64,000 nt of DNA from Dryomyza anilis. Lineage: Eukaryota; Arthropoda; Insecta; Diptera; Dryomyzidae. The stretch covers positions 5,189,529-5,253,528 of the forward strand of contig OX638132.1 in assembly GCA_951804985.1 (NCBI GenBank). The letters run 5' to 3'. The position numbers and the translations under genes are program-made. This document shows positions 35,249-48,000 of this stretch, piece by piece; positions within the stretch are counted from its first letter, which is position 1; every line of letters begins with the position of its first letter. Below the pieces are notes generated by a model. The model saw only the letters and a program-made list of their open reading frames with translations, ran no database searches and was not told where the DNA came from.

Positions 35249-35523
35249 GTTTGCGCCATAGCGTACAATAAACTCACGCCAGTCACCCACAAAATTGTCG
35301 TTGGCGCCTCACGGCAATCGACACTAAAAGTTAGTTCGTGGTTAACAACAACCAAGTCATCAACTATTGACGACGACAACAAATGCTGCATGTTGCACGC
35401 GATATGCAAAAAAAAATTAAAAAACAGTGAAAACACGATATATTGAGCCAATAAATTGAGCTAAAACGAATGCAAAACAAAATAAAAATAGAAAAAATAG
35501 AAAAAATTTAAAGGGAAAAAAAT
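35249..35523 (+). promoter_or_regulatory. Probable 5' UTR of the receptor, spliced from an upstream exon
   Basis: A strong acceptor-like site, T-rich tract plus TTTTGCAG, ends at 35248. From there the base composition becomes less AT-rich up to the ATG at 35524. No TATA or initiator is obvious just upstream, so a noncoding first exon may lie further 5' and may be tens of kb away. The open frames here on both strands are not protein-like. This is inference from composition and the splice signal. Confidence 0.4.
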
Positions 35524-36064
35524 ATGACAAGCACAACAAAACCAGCAACATCAACAATAGCAGCTGCAATAGAGAGTGTATCAAATGATATCACAATAAA
35601 CATTGCCAGGGAAGACGTGCAGCAGCAATTATTGCCATTATTTTTGGAAATGTTGTCAGTTGTAACAGAAACATCAACATCAACAGTAGCTGAGGAATTG
35701 TCAACAACAACCGCAACAACAGCAATAGTACAACTATTTCTAAATGCTACAAACAGAACAAGCAACAATTGCAACAACAGCAGCAGCAACAACTTTACTT
35801 TTACAACATCTGACTTTGCCGTGATATCAACATCATCACCATTATCAACTCTGAGCAATATTGTCTGGCCAAAAACATTGTTTGTTTCGCTCTTCCTGGT
35901 GCTGATTCTGATTACTATTATTGGAAACACTCTGGTTATTCTTGCGGTGTTGACAACGCGTCGACTACGCACGGTGACCAACTATTTTGTACTAAATCTT
36001 GCCATTACCGACTGGCTGGTGGGAACGTGCGTGATGCCGCTGGCGGTGGTGCGTTATATTTTGG
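35524..36064 (+). CDS. TyrR-like: Receptor coding exon 1 (N-tail, TM1, TM2)
   Basis: Encodes residues 1-180 and the first base of codon 181. The ATG at 35524 is the first in this frame after upstream stops and opens the Ser/Thr-rich extracellular tail. The hydrophobic span at residues 115-143 is TM1 and 153-180 is TM2. The exon ends TTG-G with donor GTGAGT at 36065, and the intron is phase 1. Reading through the donor gives a stop six codons later, so splicing is required. Confidence 0.92.
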
Positions 36065-39000
36065 GTGAGTTGCTTTTCAATTGAAGATCTTGATAAAAAT
36101 GGCGATTTTTCAATATCAATGTGTCGATGTTGTTAGTGATGAACACTTTAATATTCAAAAACATATTGTGATCATTTGGTTATTATATTTTTCAATGCAC
36201 TAGGTGAAAAAAGGTTGTTAAAACCAAAACTTTTAGCTGTTAAAATTTGTTATATAAAAATATTTAAAAATACAAAAAAAAAAACTACTATTAAAAGTGG
36301 TGCGCAGGTTACGAGGGTATACGAATCCTAAAAATAATTCAAAACTTGCAATCGCTGAAGAATTACCTTTTATTTAATACCCATATGTACAAATGAGTAG
36401 GTATACCGAATGTCGATTATTTTTTTTTAGGTAACCACAAGTCGGTTCGCGAGAAAGCATTATTGTGAAAGATTTGAGCATAAATTTAATATATATATGA
36501 CCAAGAAAGTTTACTTAAGACCGTACAAAGTAAAATTAGTTTTTAGATGTAAATTTATATGATGTATTTGAACATAAGTGGTCGGTTCTCAGGTCACAAT
36601 AGATCGATCATGCCAATTTTCTTGTTCAAACAGCTTATTTATATAAGTAATCTAAAAGTAAAGTTTCATTGATTTAGCAATTCTACTTTTTCTGTAATCG
36701 GATGATTTCTGTGACTCGGATGGTGATGCTGATCAAAAATATATATATTTTTCCATACCGGCCACGGCTCCTAAGGGGTGTTACGATATCTGCACAAAGT
36801 TAATATACCCTGTACCTCATAAGTGTAGGGTATAAAAACTTAATTCGAGAATGTTTTTATTACTAATTCCTTCATAATTACTATTTATGCGAATACTATA
36901 TTTCATCACATTAATGAACAAATGTACATAATATTGAAGAATTTTATTCATAAAATCATATTTATTTAAATATTATAAATCTTATAAGAATTATAAATAC
37001 ATAAATTTGTAAATGGAGACAAATTTTAGTTATGTATTTTTGTGTTTGTTCTTTTTATAGGCAGTTGGCCATTTGGTTGGATTCTGTGTGATATCTGGAT
37101 CTCTCTAGATGTTTTGCTGTGTACTGGATCCATTCTAAGTTTATGTGCTATAAGTCTAGACAGGTATGTGCGTGGTATAATTATTATCATATAAAAATGT
37201 AAATGTACCTAATTCCGTCACACTAGGAAAGTTCATTTTTGAACACTTACGCAACGCATAATTTACATAAATCAAAAATATTAAACATATTCCGAATTCA
37301 AGGAAATTTTAAACACATTGTTTTAAGAGCAAAATAAATTCATTAACAATTTGATGAATGAACGCTTACGAAAATTGCAATCGGACTTTAAGGTCCTTTT
37401 CAGACACTTTTTAGAATTAAAAAAAATACAGACCCTTAACCAACTAGTTTTCCAAAAAACTTTTAACGCAGTTTTTCATTAAATTGTCAATGCTAATTAA
37501 AATATACTATAAAAATACAAATATTTTGTTATGTATTGAAGATACACAGAAAAAAAAATCTACAATATGATTAATTTATTCATAAATATTATTTATTTAT
37601 TCATAAATATTATTAATTTTTTCACCAACTACCCAGGGTTACCGTTGAGAATTTTGAAAAAGTGTCAAAAAAAGGCGCACCCGGTCAAAAAAAGTCGCAA
37701 CATGTATTTTTTTTTTATTTATTAACAATGTAGCGTAACAAAAATAATTAATTTATAAAAAAAACAAAGGTACAAATATTTCATATTTGTTATCGAATTC
37801 CAGATAATTCCAATATTTTTTAAGAAAAAATTGTGTCATACGCCTTGTACTCAAAAATGTTGTATAATTTACTAAGCAATTTTGAGTTTTCAATTAAAAT
37901 AAAATATAAAGAAATAATTTCCAAATACGTTATTTGTTCTTTTGACTTAATGATCCGGGGTTGTAAGAATCGTAAAACGATCAGTATCTTATCCGTGTTG
38001 TCTTATCGTGATTTTACTTGTTTTCAATAATAAACAATTTTTTTTTACTTTTTCTTTTATTCATAACGAAAAAAATTAACATGGTAAAAAGAAAAATCAT
38101 ATCACAAATGAAGAACTTTTTAGTTTTACAAAATTTCAATATTGATCACATTTGAGCACTTTTTTTTGGAATTTTGAATGATCTCAATTTAAATCTGATC
38201 TTTACTTTCTGAGAATGGGCAAATGTGAAATACATGAATTTTTGCCACATCTCTTATTGATGTTGGGCTTAGATTCTACACATTAATTTAATCGCAAATT
38301 TACGATTCATAAATCCTGATTATCGACATGATCTACTTTCGCTATTAATGAAGATGGTCTCTCGAAACCGAATGGTCATATTTCTATCAGTTTCCTGGGA
38401 TACACATTATATCTCTGCAATAATTACATACGATATAAAACGGTTTTCTAAACAAAATGTCCACAATTTGTTTTCCCACTTTTTAGACATTTTTTGTTAA
38501 CGCCATGATCGATCACTTATAACTTACAACTTGTTAGGTTATTTGTCACAAATCGGAGAATTTTTAAATTTACGGTTTTTTTTTACATTTTTTGCTTTGA
38601 CTACAATATCCGAATTTGAAAATATTTTTTTTTAAACTTATGGTCCGGAACTTTAAAAATGTCTTAGAAGTCTATTTTAATAAATTTTTCTGAAATAATT
38701 TAAATAAATCTAAATAGTCTCAAAAGTCATTCCAATATTTTAAAAAGTCGCAAAATAAGGTAATTTTTGAAAAGTCTTCTCATGGCAATAAAAAGGTCGC
38801 ATTTTGCCACTTTAATCGCATAACGGTAACCCTGCAACTACCAGATTCATCATATTGATACCACCGTTCATTAAATGACATTTTGATGAATGCATTCATT
38901 ATATATATGAACTTATTCATACTATCGAACATCATAGTGAAGAACGAACAATTCAATACGAACATAAATTTTTTTCAAAAATATATTTTTTTTAAATATA

Positions 39001-42000
39001 AATTTTTATTAACAAAAAGTTGTAATTATAATAAATATATTATAAAACATTTTCCTAATTTATGCATGTCGAGCAGGCATTATATAAGAAATAACAGACA
39101 AGAACTACTTGAGAACTGATAAGTACGGCAAAAAATGAACGAAAAAAAATATTTTAGTAATTTGGTTTAACGGTCTTCAATATATGTTGTATTTTATATT
39201 TTGGTTCATTAATATGATGAAACGTATTCTTCACATACAGTTCACCATATTGAAGAACACTTTTTCGGCAATTACCAAGCATTGTTCATATTAATGATAG
39301 CATTCATAACAATAATGGCGTTAATCATTAATATTATGAATGGTTCTTCAATACAATTAATCATGGTTTGAAGAACGGAATTCATCAATATGATGTACGT
39401 TTTTTTTTTCTGTGTACAGGAACTACTTGAGAACTGAAAAGATCGGTAAAAAGATCGGAAAATTAAATATTTTGATTGAAATTTGGTTTGATGAAAAGCA
39501 TTCTTCAATATGAAGTAACATATGTTGTATTTTATGTTTTTGTTCATTAATATGATGAAACGTAGAGAAACGTGAAGAACACTTTTTCGACAGTTACCAA
39601 GCGATCATCATATTTATAATCGCATTCATAACATTGACGTCGTTAGTCTTTAATATTATGAATGGTTCTTCAATACAATTAATCATGGTTTGAAGAACGG
39701 AATTCATCAATATGATGTACATTTTTTCTGTGTATTTGGCGAAAAAATGGCGTTTAAGTTTTTTTGAAAAACTATTTAAGTATCAACTGTACTATATATT
39801 TTTGTTATGGCTTGAAACAAAAATTTAATTTTACGTCGCAAATAAAATGCGTTGCTGAGCTGAAAATGTAAAATAAAAAATACTCGAAATAAAGAATTTT
39901 AAAAAGAAATTTTCTATTTTAACTGGATTCTATTTCGCGCTCCTTGCTTCTTGTAAACAAAACCCTTATACAAAGAGTTTCTATTACATTTTAATAACAA
40001 TAATGTACATTCAGTCTGTATATCTTTTGCTTGCAGATATTTGGCAGTCACACAACCACTAACATATTCCAAGAAGCGCCGCTCCAAACGTCTGGCGTTT
40101 TTTATAATTCTCATCGTCTGGATAACAGCGTTGTGCATCACTTGCCCACCATTTTTGGGCTGGTAAGCTACTCGTTGTTATTGTTGTTGTACTTGTATGT
40201 ATTGAATGTTGCTGTCATGATGCGATGAAAATGGGCTGTGTAAAATAATAAAGGTCCCATGTGTCAACAACTTACTTCTGACAGCAGGTTAATGTATCGT
40301 TTAATGAGTTAAATTGATCAAAAATTTACTAAAAAAAACACTCAATGTCCTCAGTTTATAAATTTAAAATAAAAAAACACGAGTACTAAGGATCGGTAAT
40401 ATATATGGGTACAAAATTATATATATGGCTCCACATCAAATCAACTGAAAGTTTTAAAATTTTGACAGCACCATCTCAGAAATCAATAATTATTGATCTA
40501 GAATGGTTTTAAGACTTATGACTTTGCACGAATAGGGAAAATTTCTGCTATCTTAATTTCGGTTTTAAAGAAATTTACCATAGAGTCCGATATGTGTTAT
40601 CAATTCACAATTTCTTGTTGAAAATAGTCGACGACAACCATGGGTAGAAATGCAATTTTTATTAGTGTTGCCATAACTTCACATTGTGTAGTTTTATGTT
40701 TACAAATATATAATATGAGCTGCCACATTTCATATTTTTCACATGATTTTGCAATTTCTTACGCCGTTTGTTTGCTGCTATTCTTTAGATTATCTGTGAA
40801 TTTGCAGTATTCTTAAGTTTCATTTTGTTCAACTTTTCAATTTTATTTACTTTGCTACGGCTATACATTGCAGGTATGAGCCAGGACGGCGTGAAGAAGG
40901 ATTCTGTCGCTACAATCAGAATAAAGGATACGTGGTATTCTCGGCGATGGGATCATTTTTCATTCCGATGGCTGTGATGCTGTACGTATATCTCAAAATT
41001 GGATATGTTTTGACATCACGACGACATCGTATAGATCGCGATGCGGTAAGTCTTTCCTCATCTATGTGTTGTACAATGTTATTGTTATTTTTTCACTCTT
41101 TGTTGATGATTATTTTGCTATAAATTGTTATAGCGTGGATTTCTCCGTAATAATCATAATTTATTATGTGTGACAACATGTGATTTTGTCACGGTTTGGT
41201 TATCAGGATTGAATCTAAAGTGCGGTCACTGTGGCGTGGTTAATTAAATTCATAATTGCAAATTGGCTTTCCACTTCATCACTGGCAATATTAATTAATA
41301 ACACAATTCGAAATTAAAACAATTGAAAACATTGCATTACCTCATTATGTGCCATCTTTGTATTGTACAATGTTATTATTTTTTTTTTCACTCATTGTTT
41401 ATGAATCTTTTGTAAGAAATTGTATTTCTGCATAATAGTCGAAGTCGAGTTTGTCACGGTTCGGTTATCAGGAATGCATCTGTGGCGTGCGGTCACTGTG
41501 GCGTGGTTAATTAAATTCATAATTTCAAATTGACTTTCCGCTTCACCGCTGGCACCATTAATTAATAACACAGTTCGACATTAAATAAGTAAAGAAATCA
41601 TTATCCTTATTACAACGTACGACCAAATTTAACTGCACACAAGAGAAAATCCTATGTATTCTAAAGTACGCTAAAATAAAAAGAGACGTATTTTTCAGTT
41701 TTTCTTGATCAATTCTTTATTTGGTTGAATCAATTCTTTATATGGCATTTGAAATGCAAGTGAATATCACATGGTTGAAGTATATACAGGTTAAGTCATC
41801 TTTCAAAATTCAGTCGCCATTTACTTTTTTTTGAAAACTGTTTGAAAGACTCAACATATGTTTCCGAAAAGTTTAAAACAAAACATCAATGCTTTGTTTG
41901 CAAATTCATAAAAAAATTTAAATTCAAAATTTTTAAATAAATAAATTACAACACTTTGGTAATTTTCAAGCTGTCTATGGGCTCCAGAAGAAAACCACAC

Positions 42001-45000
42001 CCAGAAAAAAATTCCCTCAAATCCCATTAAAATTGGTCAATAGGACAATTATTGATTTAATAGTATACAAAAAATAACTATTTTCATATAAACTCAATTG
42101 ACATGTCATGGTATTTTATAGTATTTAATGGTATTTTCCGATTAAAATAATAATTTATCCTATTGCCTATTTTTAATAGTAAAAAACTATTATTTATATA
42201 GTATTTTTTTCTGGGTGCACAGTGTATAACAATAGTGAAAAAGGGAATTTGTGGTGTGAAATTTTAATAAATTAGCCAATTTAAAGTGCAAAAAACATAA
42301 CCTTGAAATAAAGTTTAAATTGACACGTAATTTTTGTATTTTTTAAATTTTCTTATTGACATTCTCAGCATAGTGTACGCCAACTAACTGTCTAGATGAA
42401 CTAACCTGTAGATACTTCAACCATGGAATATCATATTTTTAAAATATATACACACAAAAAATAATTGCTTGGCGTGCAGTTGTTTCAACGAATATTCATT
42501 TGCATCTACCAAGTTTAGTCAATTTCAACTGAAATTCATTTGTGGTAAACAATAGTATGAAGCGTAACCAACTATTATCCATTTTCAATTTTTTTGTTTC
42601 CATTGCCACGGCAACTAAATTCAAAATGAGACCTAACCAATATTTAGTTGACTTAACAGATAGTTAGTTATAATAGGTTGTAGTAACCAATATTTATTTG
42701 ATTCAACTGCGAAATCAGTTGTCTTGTATAAAAGCGATGACAAAGCAGGACAACACCAGTCGCGCAAGCTTTACATTTTTCACTCGTTTTGTTTTGTGCT
42801 GCGGACAGCGCGTGCCACGTCTTAGTCTTAAACAATATTTGGAATTGTTTTAAGGCGATTTCAGTTTTTTTCACTCGTTTTTTGTTTTGTGCTACGGACA
42901 GTGCGTGCACGTCTTAAACAAAATTTGGAATTGTTTTAAGGCTTGTTCGTTTTTACTGTTTGGTTTTTTCATGCTCAAATATACTTTCTTCAACAAGAGA
43001 CTGTTCTACAGAGCTCTTGCTATTTTGTTTCTATATCTTGTTTTTCTATATGCAGCCCTAGCGCTTCAACGTGTTGCAAACACGAAGTCAGCAGCACAAC
43101 GAATCGTCGGCAATGTTCGATCTCGGGAACGCTGTTGTGACGCTGACTTCGTGTTTGCAACACGTTGGAGCGCTACGGTTAGATAAAATGGCCGATTTCT
43201 TATCATTAAATTGGCTACCACAACTAAATAAATTGGTTGTGTCAATTGTATTCATTAGTTGTGTGAACTGATACGCGGTGTTACAACAACTGAATCAGTC
43301 GAATGTTGACAGAGCTAAATAAATCGGTTGGCAAAAAAAGACGGTTGCCCCAACTGATTCGTTATTTGGGTGTATAATTTTCGGTCGAACATTTGAATTG
43401 ATCAAATTTTTGAATAATCATTATTAATTGCGTAATTGATAATAAAATAATCACACATGTTAAATAATTGAGAAGTCTTCTTCGAAATATATTATTAAAA
43501 TAATTTTGTTGGAGTGAAATTGACATCGGTGTTTTAAATTTGCTCTAATTTTGGCATTATTTTCACATTGATTTGTCTTGAAGTATTTTTATGCCCTACA
43601 AGTGTCTTAGAGTATATTAAGTTTGGTACACCGTTTGTAACACTCAGAAAGACTGTCTGTTGAACTCATATTTACAGGAAATCTAAAAGAGCTAGATAAA
43701 TGACATCTACGTAGTCTGGAATTGAAAATATGCATGATCGGTCGATTGTGACATATAACACAAACATCTGCCTGTGAATTGTATTTTATATTGGCCGAAG
43801 TGAACTGTAAATTTGAATGAATATAAAATATCGTTTTTTTTTGCGATAGGTAAAATAAAATCGAAACTTAACAAATAAAAATTTGTAAATACAAAATATT
43901 TTACTTTGTGAAAATAATTTGTATACATTTGTATAAACATTTTGAATTGTTTAATTTAGATTTTTAACTTTTAAACCATATCATTCAAAGAAGGTGCCTG
44001 GCGCCGGTCAAAAATCCATAACAATTTTAGAATTTTTTACCGTTTTGAACAACTTTTTTTTTTGCGAATTTATTTTTTTGTAATGTTTAAATTTTCTTTT
44101 GCTTATTTTGAAAACCATATTTTTGTATAGCACTTCGTGTCTAATGCAGAAAAGATATTTTTTTTTATTGTCATTGGTTGTAATATTGTAATATAATAAT
44201 ATTCAAAATAGTACAAAATAGTAATAGTGAGTTGAGAATAATATTCGTTGTTGTTGAAATTACTTTGTATTGAAAACTTGTTTTTTATATACTTGTTACA
44301 ATAGATTAAGTTTGTTTTTGAATTTTTAATTAAAATATTTGTGACGAGAAAAAATTAATAATAATTTTTTCTCATTCACAAAAATACTTCGTATAATAAA
44401 GTTGCCTTTTGATTTACGCCCAACAAAGGTTATGGGCCCAGATATCGCGAGTGAATATTAGCATATCCTGTTTTGTTGCTTTTTTTTTTCAACTCTCAAC
44501 ATGAGCGCGCAATACCAAATTGAAAAATTAGAGGAGAACAACTACGATGGCTGGAGGATCCATATGAGATGTGTTCTCATACAGTTGGACTTATGGAGTT
44601 ACGTCGATGGAACAACAGCGAAGCCAGATAATGAAACTGGTGAAAGTGAGCTCGCTAGTTGGACGAATAAGGATCAGAAAGCATTGTCAACTATACTTTT
44701 AAGTATGAAGCGGTCGCAGCTGGGATTAGTGAAGCACGCAAAGACATCGCGTGAAGCATGGCTCGTATTGCAGTCAAAATTTCAACCGAAGGGTCCTGCG
44801 AGGAAAATTTAGCTTTTCCGCAAGTAGCTCGTTCTGAAGATGAATAAGGACCAGACTATGGCGGAACACTTAAGTCTCTACTCCGACATTGTCGATAGGC
44901 TCGTGGAAGTGGACATTAATATTCCAGAAGAATTGCTGACCATAATCCTGCTGAATAGTCTTCACGATGATTATGAAAATTTCGTGATTGCAATTGAATC

Positions 45001-48000
45001 ACGGGACTCTTTTCCTAGAGTGGAGGCGTTGAAGACGAAGCTTATGGAGGAGTATGAGAGACGCAGTAGCAGCAAATTGGAGGACCACAGTGACCAGCGG
45101 GCATTTCTCGTTAAACAAAATGCCAAGAAACGCGACGATGGACGTGAAAAGCTGAATAGTTTCAAGAAACGACAGGACATAAAATACTACAAATGTGGAA
45201 AGATTGGCCACATTGCTCGTGAGTGCGTAAGTCGGCGAAGTAGTGCAAATGCTCTTTTCACGGCATGCAATCAAGTGATTTGCAGCGGAACACTTGGGTG
45301 TTTGATAGTGGATCGACGAGTCACATGTGCTGTGACAGAAACTTATTTAAATCAATAAGGGAACATGCGGAACTGATAGAGTTGGCGGCGGAGTTCGTGA
45401 TCTATTCCGAAGGTATCGGAGATGTGCAGCTGAGAACTACATTTGGCGATGACGTCATATTGCGAGAAGTTTTGTACGTACCAAAGCTCAACTTCAACTT
45501 TATTTCTATCTCGAAGGCAATAGATGCGGGTCAGATTGTGACATTTCAAGGAAGAAGTGTGACAGTCTGTGATGGAAATGGAATCTTGCTTCGTGGGAAA
45601 AATATAGTCAACTGTTTGTTTGTAACAACAGTCAAGATGAAAGAGTTCGGGGACATGTTTGTTCTTTCGCCGAAAATAAAGATTTTTCTTGATGGCATCA
45701 GCGATTCGGCCATTTAAATGCGAAAAGTCTATCCGAGCTAGCTGAAAGAGGCTTAGTGCGCGGTTTAAATATAAAGAACATTCCGAGGGACATCGAGTGC
45801 GAGACGTGCTACAAGGCGAAACTTCATGTACAACCATTCCCGACGACGGCAAGCTATCGAGCAAAGGAAGTCCTGGAGCTGGTGCATACGGATATCTGTG
45901 GCCCGATGCGCATTACATCTTGCGGTGGTGCCAGATATTTTGCGCTATTTATAGATGACTACTCAAGGATGATGTTCGTGTATTTCCTGAAGTCAAAGGG
46001 TGAAATATTTAATGCATTCACCAGTTTTTTTGCTATGGCTCGGAAAAATTTGAGCACACAATTTTCGACAAATTTGGAGAAGTTAGGCGTGAGAAGGAAG
46101 TTGTCAGTCGTATACACGCCGCAACAAAATGGCGTAGCTGAACGAGCTAATAGAACAATCGTTGAGATGGCGCGCTGCATGCTGATTGGATTGCAAGAAT
46201 CGCTGTGGGGAGAAGCTGTCAATACTGCAGTATATCTGCGAAATCATTGTCCAACGACTGCGTTGGAATGCAAGACACCAGCTGAGGCATGGACTGGTGT
46301 TAAGCCGATGGTCGCACATTTGCGGACGTTTGGATGCAGAGTCATCATGTTGGACAAGCGGCCTGGAAGATCGAAGTTTCAATCGAAAGGCATTGAGTGC
46401 GTGCTGACCGGATATTGTATAGAGTCGAAGGCTTATCGAAAACTTTATATACAAGCAGAGATTTGAAGTTTTTGGAGCATTCTATGAAAAATACGTCAAG
46501 CGGGAAATATGATATATTTTTTGAGAAGCCCACAATTGCGAGCGGCCAGGAAAATGAAGTGGTTAACATACCAGCACTGGCGCATAACGTTCCTGATCCT
46601 ATTAATGCGAGCGACCAGGACGATGAAGTGGCACTGGCTCCTGAATATCGCATAGAAGAAGAAATTCGATCCATGCAATGCGATGAGGCATCAGTTTCAG
46701 ATGCGGGAGACCTTACTTGCAAAGTTTTGCGATCTGGTCGGCGAGTTTTTAACAGTTTTATGGGTGCTGAAGAAAACGACAATCCAATAACTGTGACAGA
46801 TGTGATGTCACGTAGCGATCGGTCCAAATGGTTGGAATCGATGAAGTCAGAGATTGATTCATTAATGTCAAAGCAGACATGGATTTTGGTTGACAAGCCA
46901 GCCAATGCTCCAGTTGTGAAGTGCAAATGGGTCTTCACGTTGAAGAAGGACAAAAATGGACAGATTGATCGCTACAAGTCCAGATTGGTAGCGAAAGGAT
47001 GCAGCCAAAGATATGGAGTCAACTACACATAGACGTTTTCTCCTGTAACTCGTTATTCAACGGTACGTTTAGTCTTGGAACTGGCTGCGGAGTACAAGTT
47101 ACATGTTCATCAACTTGACGTGACTACCGCGTATTTGAATGGAGATATAGATTTCGATATCTATATGGAGCAGCCGGATATGTTTAAACATCCAAGATTT
47201 CCTGAGAAGGTGTGCAAATTACAGAAATCGCTGTACGGTCTAAAGCAATCAGGAAGGAAGTGGAACGAAAAACTCGACGAGATCCTGAAGAAGATTGGAT
47301 TCGTTCGCAGCGACGTAGATCAGTGTGCGTATACAATGAACACAAACATTGAAGTAGTAGTATTGATTGTTTACGTCGACGATATCCTGATGGCGTGTTC
47401 GAGAGAACATTTGTTGCAATCAATCAAACTGAAAATTGGTGCACATTTGGAGGTGGTAGATAAAGGCCCCGTAGATTACTTTCTGGGGATGGAAATCGAG
47501 AGAAAGACGGCTACAGGACCTTTGAACGTTTCGCAGAAAAGGATTATTGCAGAATTGTTAGCTGAAAATGACATGATGTGTTGCAGAAAAGTGTGTACTG
47601 CATTGGATCCGGGTCAATAGTTTAAGAAATGCACTGATGACTGTGTAAACTGCAACATGGTTGACGAAGTGAAATACCAATCACTAATCGGATCGTTAAT
47701 GTACATTGGACTATAGATTTGATTTGAAGCTTCATTATAAGCTTCATTATAAACCAACCGGTAAACCATTATTTGGTTTTGCTGATGCGGATTGGGCGGG
47801 AGGTTCGGATGACCGCAGATCATTCACAGGATTTGCATTTATACTGGCTGGCGCAGCAATCACGTACGAATCGAAGAAGCAGCCGACAGTAGCGTTAAGC
47901 AGCACAGAGGCCGAGTATATGGCAATTTCTTCTGCAACTAAGGAGGTTATATACTTGCGTAATCTACTTCCGCAACTCGGTTTTCAAAGGTTGGTAAAAA

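Noticed and set aside
35508..35981. 157-codon minus-strand frame opposite receptor exon 1
   Set aside because: A shadow of the low-complexity CAA/CAG-rich exon; no family resemblance.
37833..38030. hAT transposase
   Set aside because: Only 65 codons and no hAT signature; the element is non-autonomous.
42887..43186. 99-codon frame in the foldback element
   Set aside because: Its second half is the hairpin arm and loop; hydrophobic first half comes from T-rich DNA. No domain.
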